Shown: positions 31,291 through 42,401 of the stretch, in pieces
Position numbering within the stretch: the first letter of the stretch is position 1
How the letters are laid out: every line of letters starts with the position of its first letter
Origin: Pontederia crassipes
Taxonomy: Eukaryota > Streptophyta > Magnoliopsida > Commelinales > Pontederiaceae
DNA length: 64,000 bases
Reading direction: 5' to 3'
NCBI GenBank assembly: GCA_030549335.1
Contig: CM060198.1
Location: 60,031,453 to 60,095,452 of the forward strand
Translations under genes and position numbers: made by a program
The notes under the pieces: model-generated
Told to the model about the DNA's origin: nothing
What the model saw: the letters and a program-made list of their open reading frames with translations, nothing else
The model's database searches: none

Positions 31291-32987
31291 TGGTCGCCGC
31301 CACCGATATCCCTCATCCTCGTCGATCTCCTCGTCCTCCATAGGTCAAAATGGTATTTTATATTATATATATATATATATATCATATATATATATATATA
31401 TATATATGAGATACTTTGTAAGTGCATAGACCTAATTTTTATATTGTATTAAAAAGGCAAAATTTGGTCAAAGTTCCACCACCTCCACACCTCATTGATG
31501 ACCACCAAGGTTCATTCATCATTGGCATTCCCATTTTTATGATCTTAATGCTCCATTCTCCGATCCAGTTTTTAGTTGGAATAATCAATTAAATACTTTT
31601 CTAACTTATCTATAAATAGGTGTACAAACAATTGGATAATTAGACAAAAGGATATTGAAAGATAAAAAGAATATATAATTGATGTTAATCATAATATATA
31701 GCATAACAATTCAGCTTAACTAATTGAATTATCTAATAGTTAATTTAGCAAATTGATCTTTATTCGCATCTAATAATGGAAGGTAGTAGCTTTTTCAGTT
31801 TTCATCACAATATTCGGAGTGATAAGATCCAAATTCACTATAGATAGTAACTTTTTAATATTGTTGGTTTGGCACAAAAAATAAATAAATAACAAAACAT
31901 CATTATTACATTCATAAAAGGATTTAACGGGGTCATACGCAAGCCCCCCCATATGCCCAGCGCCCACCGTTGGATCTAATCTGACAGTGGGCGCTGCTCA
32001 CTTTTTTTTTTATCATTTTTTACGCGGAACGACGGCTGTCGGCGGGCGCACCGACGGAAGGGCTAGGAGGAGTCGGACGGCCGTGACGGAGACGGACGGC
32101 TGGAAGGAAGAGAAGGAGGAGGCTGAGGGCAGGGCTGCCGAGGGAGGAGAGGAGAAAGGGGGGGGGGGGGGGAGAAGATCGCGTCCCTCGCCTTGCAGGA
32201 TCCCGATCAGCCGCCTCACCTCGACGGATCTCGATCGGCCGCCTCACCTCACAGGATCCCCGATCGGCCGCCTCGCCTCGCCTCGCCGACGAACAGAGAG
32301 AAAGGGAGATAGATCGGATCTAGCAGTCATCTCTGCCTAGCCGCTCACGCCTCATCGCCGTCGTCACCTCGTCGCTTCGCCTCGTAGCCACCATCGTCGC
32401 CGTAGCCGTCGCCTCCCATCCTATAGTGGCGGATCCGCCACCAGGAAGCCGAAGAAGGCCGCCTCGCGGTGGATCCGGCCGGCTACGGCCTGATCTGGTC
32501 GCCTCGCGTGTGGATCACGGCCGACCACATTGCATGGTCGGGAGAGAAGAGGGAGAGGGGCGGCGAGATTTGGAGAGGAAGAGGAAGAATGCCGCCTGAG
32601 AGATGCACCATCATGTATATATATTTTTCAAAACTAGATGTTAACAATCAAGGGGTTGTCAAAATAAAATGATCTGCATGCCTTTCACCTTTATTTTCAT
32701 AGGACATACCTGAAAAAAAATATCTTTAATTGAGCTGGAATCTTGTAAAGAAATCTATATTTACTCCAATCATGGAGCAAATTACATATGTTACTAGTTA
32801 ACTCCAATCATGCTACATACCTCATCATCCACCATTTAAAACTAAAAATGGAACAAATCAAAACATATATATATATATTAAAAAAAGAATATGACATAAG
32901 AATCTCTTATCTTCGATGAGTGAAAGACATTTTATTTCTCTCTCCTCCATTTTGGCCGCGCCCCTCTTCTCCTTCTCTCCTCCATTT
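31291..32987. repeat. Tandem duplication of about 1.68 kb, copy 1
   Basis: Starts at TGGTCGCCGCCACCGATATC and runs to the same sequence at 32988. It comprises an AT microsatellite, an AT-rich 600-bp part, a hairpin CAGCGCCCAC/GTGGGCGCTG (31958-31996), and a GC-rich part of about 600 bp with a poly-G run, a 28-bp minisatellite and CG-rich sequence. The GC-rich part has open frames on both strands, but these are low-complexity and not gene-like. Confidence 0.92.
32195..32285. repeat. 28-bp minisatellite, about 3 units (tandem copy 1)
   Basis: Three units of the type GGATCCCGATCAGCCGCCTC plus ACCTCGAC-like ending, followed by CGCCTCGCC decay. Confidence 0.8.
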
Positions 32988-34650
32988 TGGTCGCCGCCAC
33001 CGATATCCCTCATCCTCGTCGATCTCCCTCGTCCTCCATAGGTCAAAATGGTATTATATATATATATATATATATATGAGATACTTTGTAAGTGCATAGA
33101 CCTAATTTTTATATTGTATTAAAAAGGCAAAATTTGGTCAAAGTTCCACCACCTCCACACCTCATTGATGACCACCAAGGTTCATTCATCATTGGCATTC
33201 CCATTTTTATGATCTTAATGCTCCATTCTCCGATCCAGTTTTTAGTTGGAATAATCAATTAAATACTTTTCTAACTTATCTATAAATAGGTGTACAAACA
33301 ATTGGATAATTAGACAAAAGGATATTGAAAGATAAAAAGAATATATAATTGATGTTAATCATAATATATAGCATAACAATTCAGCTTAACTAATTGAATT
33401 ATCTAATAGTTAATTTAGCAAATTGATCTTTATTCGCATCTAATAATGGAAGGTAGTAGCTTTTTCAGTTTTCATCACAATATTCGGAGTGATAAGATCC
33501 AAATTCACTATAGATAGTAACTTTTTAATATTGTTGGTTTGGCACAAAAAATAAATAAATAACAAAACATCATTATTACATTCATAAAAGGATTTAACGG
33601 GGTCATACGCAAGCCCCCCCATATGCCCAGCGCCCACCGTTGGATCTAATCTGACAGTGGGCGCTGCTCACTTTTTTTTTATCATTTTTTACGCGGAACG
33701 ACGGCTGTCGGCGGCGCACCGACGAAAGGGCTAGGAGGAGTCGGACGGCCGTGACGGAGACGGACGGCTGGAAGGAAGAGAAGGAGGAGGCTGAGGGCAG
33801 GGCTGCCGAGGGAGGAGAGGGAGAAAGGGGGGGGGGGGGGGGGAGAAGATCGCGTCCCTCGCCTTGCAGGATCCCGATCAGCCGCCTCACCTCGACGGAT
33901 CTCGATCGGCCGCCTCACCTCACAGGATCCCGATCGGCCGCCTCGCCTCGCCTCGCCGACGAACAGAGAGAAAGGGAGATAGATCGGATCTAGCAGTCAT
34001 CTCTGCCTAGCCGCTCACGCCTCATCGCCGTCGTCACCTCGTCGCTTCGCCTCGTAGCCACCATCGTCGCCGTAGCCGTCGCCTCCCATCCTATAGTGGC
34101 GGATCCGCCACCAGGAAGCCGAAGAAGGCCGCCTCGCGGTGGATCCGGCCGGCTACGGCCTGATCTGGTCGCCTCGCGATGGATCACGGCCCGACCACAT
34201 TGCATGGTCGGGAGAGGAAGAGGGAGAGGGGCGGCGAGATTTGGAGAGGAAGAGGAAGAATGCCGCCTGAGAGATGCACCATCATGTATATATATTTTCA
34301 AAACTAGATGTTAACAATCAAGGGGTTGTCAAAATAAAATGATCTGCATGCCTTTCACCTTTATTTTCATAGGACATACCTGAAAAAAAAAATATCTTTA
34401 ATTGAGCTGGAATCTTGTAAAGAAATCTATATTTACTCCAATCATGGAGCAAATTACATATGTTACTAGTTAACTCCAATCATGCTACATACCTCATCAT
34501 CCACCATTTAAAACTAAAAATGGAACAAATCAAAACATATATATATATTAAAAAAAGAATATGACATAAGAATCTCTTATCTTCGATGAGTGAAAGACAT
34601 TTTATTTCTCTCTCCTCCATTTTGGCCGCGCCCCTCTTCTCCTTCTCTCC
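32988..34650. repeat. Tandem duplication of about 1.68 kb, copy 2
   Basis: Head-to-tail repeat of 31291-32980. Differences are mostly in AT and poly-G run lengths plus a handful of single-base changes and indels in the GC-rich part. Homology stops at CCTTCTCTCC, position 34650. At the copy 1/copy 2 junction the motif TCTCCTCCATTTTGG occurs twice, 36 bp apart. Confidence 0.92.
33865..33957. repeat. 28-bp minisatellite, about 3 units (tandem copy 2)
   Basis: Same array as at 32195, with a one-base difference in the third unit. Confidence 0.8.
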
Positions 34651-35321
34651 ACCCTTTAAATCAATTAATTAACATATATGCATGCATCCACTACCACCAT
34701 CAAATTTAATTTCGAATTATTAAGCAAATGGTATCAATCCAAAATTGAATGACTATGACTCCCGAATATAAAATATTTTATATTTCTATATAAATTCCCA
34801 ATTTTCACCTGAATTATCCAACCTATCATTATCAGTATTAATTAATTAATAAAATATCCCACAATAATAATAACATAAATGGACAAAAATGTAGTAGTTG
34901 ATCCACTTCCACCACGTGGCATACAACACCTATCATTAGAAAAAAATAAAAAAAAAATAAAGAATTCCAATGCTTATGAAAATTGAAAAGTTTTTTGTTT
35001 GTATATTATATATAATAATAGGAGGGTAGCATCTATGTGATCATCGGCCGTCCATTTAGAATCACTACACCAAATTAAAATGTCAATTTTCCACAGGAAA
35101 AAAAAAGACTAAAAATGAGTACTTTGTTGAATAATGAATAATAAAGACAAATATGTAAATGCATCCTTGCAACAACAAAAATCAACAACCGTTCCCAAAA
35201 AAAAATAGTAGAAAAATAATTAAGAAGAGAAATAAATAGCTTTTGCGAGTCGAGCTCAACCTTCTGTCATGGTTTGTATTGCGGCATCTTGACCATGTTG
35301 TGCATAGTTGAGAATCTAACG

Positions 35322-35325
<4 letters not shown>
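34651..35325. other. AT-rich intergenic sequence, nothing recognised
   Basis: No supported gene or element. Confidence 0.6.

Positions 35326-35415
<90 letters not shown>
35326..35415. repeat. (CT)n microsatellite, about 90 bp
   Basis: Uninterrupted CT run. A complementary GA run begins 70 bp further on. Confidence 0.97.
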
Positions 35416-35418
<3 letters not shown>

Positions 35419-35480
35419 GATTTATTCTTGAGGGAGGCAGTGAGCACCTAGCGGATTCTATTTGTTGATGAGGAAATTAA

Positions 35481-35485
<5 letters not shown>

Positions 35486-35540
<55 letters not shown>
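35486..35540. repeat. (GA)n microsatellite, about 55 bp
   Basis: GA run lying in inverted orientation to the preceding CT run, so the pair could form a long hairpin. Confidence 0.97.
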
Positions 35541-35541
<1 letters not shown>

Positions 35542-36664
35542 TGTTTGATAGTAGCATCGGAACAAAAAAAAATGGAGGGCCATGGTGCCATGGACGGTCG
35601 GCATCATGTGACGTTTCATTGTTACATGAATGGTGTGCATGAGCAGCTGCTTTTCTTGGCAAATCTTATCAAGTTCGATGATGGAATCCCCCCCTTGATC
35701 TCCAATTATTGATGATATATATCAAGATTTATTATTTGCACAATAAAAGGAAAGTAAATTTGATTAATTATTCATATATGGTGCTGTTTTAATTTTGCAT
35801 ATATCATTGTCACACGTTTAATTAATTAGTTGTTGGTTCATTAATCTTGTTATACCGCCATTAAGTGTGGGATCTACTCAGTTCATGTAAACAAATGGCA
35901 TGTCATGGTTCTACAAACTTACTATAAGTGCTTACTTATCTAGATCTTTTGTTCCAAAATATTTTTTTTTGTCAAGGTCAGCAAAAATTGGCATTATCAA
36001 ATTACTTACATACATTTTTTTTTTAAAATAAAACAAATTTCTTCTATATATCTTAAGCTTCTTCTGACATTTTGTACTCCTCTATGCATCTCTTAGGGTA
36101 GTCCAACATATATAAATCATGATCCATACAGAGAATATAATCTTCATCAAACATGACATATGCAATGCGGACCAAGAGTAGAGCAAAATAACAGTTATCT
36201 ATATAACCATGCTATATAACCAATAAAAATGGAGTGGCACCAACACGGATAATATTATGTACAATTGACCATATCCAAGTAGATATTATCCAATCCTAAG
36301 ATATGTACTCATATACAATGCCAAGTTATTTTCAAATATCCGGAGGCGGGGTCAGGGCCGTCATGTCAAGAATCATGAACTCACGGAAGTCACTGGAAGA
36401 AGAAGAATGTGGAAAGTAGAGGAGGAATAAGAGAAGAAGCAAATGATTAACACCTACAACATTAGCACCTATTTGTACCGATAAAAGATACTGATATATC
36501 AACCAATTAAATCGGATTAATCGATATAGGCTGCAAGTGATATACTAACTGATACAATGAAGAAAGTAAACCGTCGACACTACAATATACTGCTGCTGGT
36601 GCTGCAACTCTCCAAAGTATGACATGTCCTCCCCTTGTTAAAAATAAATATTCATTTATTTTTC
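35541..36664. other. Intergenic sequence, nothing recognised
   Basis: No supported gene, RNA or repeat boundary. Confidence 0.55.
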
Positions 36665-38318
36665 ATTTAGAATGGAAAAATGTCATTGACCTAATTAAGA
36701 TCTCAATTTTTTCTTGACTTTTTTTTCATATTATTTAATAAAAAAATATTTAATATCTATTTCAAAGCATTAAAATAAGTTTTCTAAATATTTAATTATT
36801 AATTACATACTTAGAATTTTTATTTTATTTTTTTAAAAAATAAATCAATTATATGATAAAAACTGAATTAGAAAAATAAAAAATTTTAAAAAATTTCTAG
36901 GTTAACCCCCTTCTTGTCGGGTTCATGCTGAATCATTTCAGCATGATAATATTAAAAAAAACATAAATCACAATCCCTCATTTTCAATATTCAATTAAAT
37001 AAAAACCAAAAGCAAAAATAACATGTCTTGTTAGAAAAAAAATGTTATATGAAAAATGATAGATTATCTGATTACAAAACCACTTCATATATTTTGACTT
37101 TGAGTTAAGATGAAATGTTAAAGATAAATATTATTCATTTTGTTCTCATTTAGGATGGAAGTTTATTGACGTAAGATGTCAATCGATTAATTTTTATTGC
37201 CATTTTTGAAATATCCCTCATTATTAATATTCAATTAATTAAACAATTGAATGCTATGTATGTATACAAAAAATTAGGGAAAAAATGAAAAATAGAAAAA
37301 AAATAAAAAAAATAAAAAAAAACTAAATAGAAAAAGAACCCTTCATTAGAAAAATGTGCCCCTCTTTAAGCAATCCTAATGTAGAGGGTTTTGGTCGGGG
37401 GAGATGCCATTATATTTCAACATTTTTAAAAAAAAATTAAGATGATTTTTTTAAATAAAATGGAAGGTTAATGACTTAACTAAAGCCTATATCAATTCGC
37501 CAGCCAATGACATTTCCTAAAAATTCACTCAATCTCTCACTATTGATATTCAATTCATTCATGAATTAAAAATTGACAATTGATTAAAAAATTACTAAAT
37601 ATGATAATTTTAATTTGCTTCCATTTATATCAATTAAATAAGTATCCTTTTAATAAGATGTAGTCGTAAAATGGTTAAATCCAAGTTTTTTTATTTCATT
37701 TCAAATTGGAAATATAATTCATGATAAGATGTTTTTTTATCAAATGGTGAGAAGATGTTGCACCTTGTAAAATTATTGAATAAATTTTTTAATAAAAAAA
37801 TAACATACTACTTCTTATTAAGAGTATTATTTCCCATTAGCTATTACTTAAAACAATAAAACCATGGTAATATTCATTAATTATATTATCTCTTTATCTT
37901 GCTAAAAAAAGACAATTTTTTCTTATCCTTTGACTTTTACTTCAAGCAAATTAGGGTAAAGATGTAAAGAATCAAGGAAATGAGAGACAAAAAAAAAAGA
38001 AAATGAGATAAAGATAAAAAAGAAGAATATTCCAAAACTTATTACTTAATTTCCATACCTCCCATTCTAAATTGCCATTATTATTCATTATTACATATTC
38101 CAATGCGAACATTAATAAGCTTTAAATTGTTGCACTGTTAGAAGTAAAAAAATGATAAATAAAAAATAAGAATAAGTGAAAATATCAAAAGATTCCATCC
38201 ATAAATATTTATTTATTTAAATTGTCGTAATAAGAGACTCCGCACCGCGTAACGCGACGATGCGAAGCCGTCAGGGCTCGACCCAGTTCGGACGAATCGG
38301 ACCGGTTCTGCTTCGGTA
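36665..38318. repeat. HHO upstream tandem duplication, unit 1
   Basis: Begins at TTTAGAATGGAAAAA and ends with a GC-rich promoter-like stretch (38236-38318) closing in GGTTCTGCTTCGGTAT. It matches unit 2 through its length apart from one large insertion there. Within the unit an ATGGAA...ATTGAC...CCTCATT...ATATTCAATT pattern recurs about every 300-450 bp, suggesting an older internal triplication. Confidence 0.88.
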
Positions 38319-40509
38319 TTTAGAATGGAAAAAGGTCATTGGCCTTATTAACATCTCAATCAGGGTAAATCAAGTTGGATCATACTGTTCGACATTTTTT
38401 GTTTTTTTAATTTTTTTCTTGAATTTTTTTCACATTATTTAATAAAAAATATTTAATATTTATTTCAAAGCATTAAAATAAGTTTTCTAAATATTTAATT
38501 ATTAATTACATACTTAGAATTTTTTTCTTTTTTTTAAAAAATAAATCAATTATATGATAAAAACTGAATTAGAAAAGTAAAAAAATTTAAAAAATTTCTG
38601 GGTTATCGAGTCGGGTCGACTTGAATTGGGATTTCTCGTCTTGCACTCAACCTAATCCCCCTTCAAGTCATTGTCGGGTTCACGAGAACGTCACGGGGTC
38701 ATTCTCGGACACTAGACCACGTGCGGCGACTAAACGGATAGGCACCTAGCCAAGCCTATTTTGAGTTTGCAGCGGAAGTTTTATGTTCGAGATGACTATG
38801 TCGAGAGTCATTGTTATAGGTATTCAATTACGATCATGACTAGAGTGTTGGACTACTCGTCATGGGATCATGGCATTAGGCGTTGCAGCACTAATGCAGG
38901 CGCTTGGGCGCTTAAAGTCCGAAAGGACAGCCGAGGTACCAGAGATGCCACGAAGGGACACCGATGTGGGTTGCCACCCCACGCTCAAGGTCATAATACT
39001 AGAATTAAAGAAAAAATTTACTTGTATTAAATATGATGAAATATAACATACAATTGGGCCTCGGAAGACACTAATGAACTCCTTCTAGTATACCATAAGT
39101 ATATGAGTCTTATTACTATTGAAAATGCAAAAGACGTACCCCTCAATCATTTCAGCACGATAACATTAAAAAAATCACAATCCCTCATTTTCAATATTCA
39201 GTTAAGTAAAAACCAAAAGCAAAAATAACATATCTTGTTAGAAAAAAAATGTTATATGAAAGATATAGATTATCTGACGACAAAACCACTTCATATATTT
39301 TGACTTTTTTAAGTTAAGATGAACTGTTAAAGATAAATATTATTCATTTTGTTCTCGTTTAGGATGGAAGTTTATTGAGCTATTTAAGATGTCAATTCAT
39401 TAGTTGTCATTGCCATTTTTGAAATATCCCTCATTATTAATATTCAATTAACTAAATAATTGAATGCTAGGTATATATACAAAAAATTAGGAAAAAATGA
39501 AAAATAAGAAAAAAACTAAATAGAAAAAATGAAAAAACTAAATAGAAAAAGACTTCATTAATAGAGGGTTTTGGTCGGGGGAGATGCCATTATATTTCAA
39601 CATTTTTTAAAAAAATTAAGATGATTTTTTTTTAAAATAAAATGGAAGGTTAATGACTTAATTAAAGACTATATCAATTTACCAGCCAATGACATTTCCT
39701 AAAAATCCACTCAATATCTCGCTATTGATATTCAATTCATTCATGAATTAAAATTTTTGACAATTGATTAAAAAATTACTAAATATGATAATTTTAATTT
39801 GCTTCCATTTATATCAATTAAATAAGTATCCTTTTAATCGAGACGTAGTCGTAAAATGGTTAAATCCAACTTTTTTATTTCATTTTAAATTGGATATATA
39901 ATTCATGATAAGATGTTTTTTTTATCAAATGGTGAGAAGATGTTGCACCTTGTAAAATTTTTGAATAATTTTTTAATAAAAAAATAACATACTATTTATT
40001 ATTAAGAGTATTATTTCCCATTAGCCATTCCTTAAAACAATAAAACCATGTTAACATTCATTAATTATATTCTCTCTTTATCTTGCTGAAAAAAGACACA
40101 ATTTTTTCTTATCCTCTGACTTTTACTTCAAGCAAATTAAGTTAAAGATGTAAAGAATCAAGAAAATGAGAGACAAAAAAAAGAAAATGAGAAAAAGATA
40201 AAAAAGAAGAATATTCCAAAACCTATTACTTAATTTCCATCTCCCACTCTAATTTGTTATTATTATTAATTTATTACATATTCCAATGCGAACATTAATA
40301 AGCTTTAAATTATTGCACCATTGAAAGTAAAAAAATGATAAATAAAAAAGAATAAATAAAAAAATCAAAAGATTTCTTTCATAAATATTTATTTGTTTAA
40401 ATGGTCATAATAATAGCAGTACCACGAGACTCCGCGCCGCGTAATGCGACGATGCGAAGCCGTCGAGGCTCGACCTCTCGACCCGGTTCGGACCGGTTCT
40501 GCTTCGGTA
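38319..40509. repeat. HHO upstream tandem duplication, unit 2 (adjoins the gene)
   Basis: Second unit, joined directly to the first. It ends at the TATA box of the HHO gene (40508). It includes about 530 bp (38610-39145) with no counterpart in unit 1. The GC-rich terminal part (40428-40509) matches 38236-38318, including CGCGACGATGCGAAGCCGTC-like sequence. Confidence 0.88.
38610..39145. mobile_element. Insertion-like segment inside unit 2
   Basis: This stretch interrupts the duplication: unit 1 passes from GTCGGGTTCA to AATCATTTCAGC within about 5 bp. It is less AT-rich than its surroundings and includes a short open frame without recognisable domain. It may be a fragment of an unidentified element. 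Clear end repeats were not found. Confidence 0.4.
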
Positions 40510-40637
40510 TAAATTGGTCACAGTCTTCACCTTCTTCCTCTGGTTCCAATTCCTGAAGGCAAAGAAGACAAGGAGGACGAGGACGAGGAGGAGAGAGAGA
40601 GGTAGAGATAGAGAGATCTTCGAGGAGGAGGGCGACG
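40508..40637 (+). promoter_or_regulatory. TATA box and GA-rich leader of the HHO gene
   Basis: TATAAAT at 40508-40514 lies 124 bp upstream of the ATG at 40638. The leader from about 40565 to 40615 is rich in GAGGA/GAGAGA. The TATA box is created at the end of duplication unit 2; the matching point of unit 1 reads TATTTAG. Confidence 0.6.
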
Positions 40638-42401
40638 ATGGGATCCATGGCGACGGAGATCGGCCTGGACTTCAAGCTGTTGTCGACAAGGACCGCCTGC
40701 GGCCTCATGAAGGAGGCCACGGCGATCGGCGCCGCGGACGGCGCGCTGGCGAGGCTGGAGGAGTCCGTCAGGAGCTTGGAAGAGGAGAGGAAAAAGATCG
40801 AAGCTTTCAAGAGGGAGCTCCCTCTCTGCATGCATCTCCTCACCGACGGTTCGTTCGCCCGTGCTTTCAAGCTGTTTTTCTCCCCTTTGGCGTAAAGGCT
40901 TGTTTTTTTTTTTTTTTATCTCGGCGCTTGACTGATGTTTTCGGCCTGTCGCAGTGATCGAAGTGCTCAAGAAGGAGATGAATCAATGCCGGGAGGAGAA
41001 ATTCTTGCTGGGCTTCGAGGAATTCATGCCCGCCAAGAGTAAATTCCAGGAGGTCACTGCGGCGAAGGAGAAACCGGATTGCAAAGATAAAATGAATTGG
41101 ATGAGTTCGGCCCAGCTGTGGAGCGACAGCTCAAGCGACATCAAGGATGATGACGAGCAGGAGGAGAAGAGAATCCCAGAAGAGGTAAAAGGGAGAGATT
41201 TTTTTTTTGTTTGTTTGTTTTTGGTGCGTGATGGTGGTCGGAGATACAGAATATTGTAATTTTTATCTAAAAACGTCTGCTTGTATGTTATATCAGGCAG
41301 TCAAAAGAGTGGAGCCCCTGCCGGAGAAGGAGAACTTGTTTCTGGATTCCAGGAGTAACGGCTGCAGCGCATTCCCATTTAAAGGGCTATCGGTGCTGTC
41401 GGCGAATCCGAAGGAGGAGAAGACCGCTCTCCCTCTACCGGACCTGTCACTTCTGTCCTCGCCCATCAAGAGCGTCCCTAGCACGGCCTCTAAGACCGCC
41501 GGCAGAGCTCCGTTGTCGTCCCCGGCTACGGCCAGTGCCCACCTGATCTTGCAGACCCAGCAGCAGACAAGAAAGGCGAGGCGGTGCTGGTCGCCGGAGC
41601 TTCATCGCCGGTTCGTCCTAGCCCTGCAACATCTTGGTGGTGCCCAAGGTTAGATCGAAGTTTCATTGTTCATGTTTCTCTCTCTTCAATCCTTGAAATG
41701 GTTTCCAAAAATTTAAAAAATAAAAAATCCAGCACTTCTCCCATGTATTTGCAAATAAAAGTCTTTGTTTCTTTTGGCATGAGCAAAAAAAGAAGAATTT
41801 TGTTGACAAAATTGTTTCTTTGATAACTGGTACATCCGGGTTTCCTGTGAGTAAAGTTGACTCCTAAAACATTCCAGTAAACCCGTGAAAAGATAACTCC
41901 TCGAGATCTTTTAAATTTCTGTGCACAAATCTGATAATGGCCTTTATTGATGCAGTGGCAACTCCTAAGCAAATCAGGGAACTGATGAAGGTGGATGGGC
42001 TCACCAATGATGAAGTGAAAAGCCATCTGCAGGTAGTTGCCACAATCTTTTTATTCAATTTCTCATTTGTTCTTGTGCTCCTGAATTTTCGTACCCTTTT
42101 TCTTAATTCTGATGATCCATAATAAACGTAGTTCTTTCTCTCTTATGTTTTATTTCAGAAATATCGGCTGCACACTCGAAGGACGCCCAATGCTACCAAT
42201 ATCAACCTGCCGGTTGCAATGGTAGAAGGTTTATGGTCTTCCCCTGAGAACTACTCGAGCTCTTCACAGCAGAGCATTTCTCAGTCTGGATCTCCCCAGA
42301 GCCCTCTGCAATTAGTCAGTTCCAATCCAACACTCTCCATGACTGTTGGAGATAGCTGTGAGGAAGAAGATGGGAAATCAGAGAGCTACGGCTGGAAATA
42401 A
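40638..42401 (+). CDS. HHO (NIGT1-like): NIGT1/HHO-type GARP (G2-like) transcription repressor, 5 exons, 300 aa
   Basis: Nuclear transcription factor; family members are nitrate-induced repressors acting on nitrate and phosphate-starvation genes. The model joins 40638..40848, 40955..41184, 41297..41648, 41956..42032 and 42159..42401; all junctions are GT-AG and in frame. The N-terminal family region runs from about residue 10 to 85, with a coiled-coil stretch [21 protein letters not shown] and the conserved [13 protein letters not shown]. The MYB-like GARP domain spans exons 3-5: [20 protein letters not shown], then [33 protein letters not shown]. The C-terminal tail is Ser-rich and acidic. 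The ATG at 40638 begins the family's N-terminal region; a second ATG follows three codons later. The upstream region is tandemly duplicated. No damage is seen. Confidence 0.94.

Noticed and set aside
31987-32340. 117-aa GC-rich open frame in the tandem duplication, and its mirror frames
   Set aside because: Open frames exist on both strands because of base composition; the encoded sequence is Arg/Gly/Glu low complexity and changes frame between the two copies.
40514-40957. 147-aa plus-strand frame and mirror frames over HHO exon 1
   Set aside because: Shadow frames of the GC-rich first exon; the HHO frame starting at 40638 is supported by family sequence.
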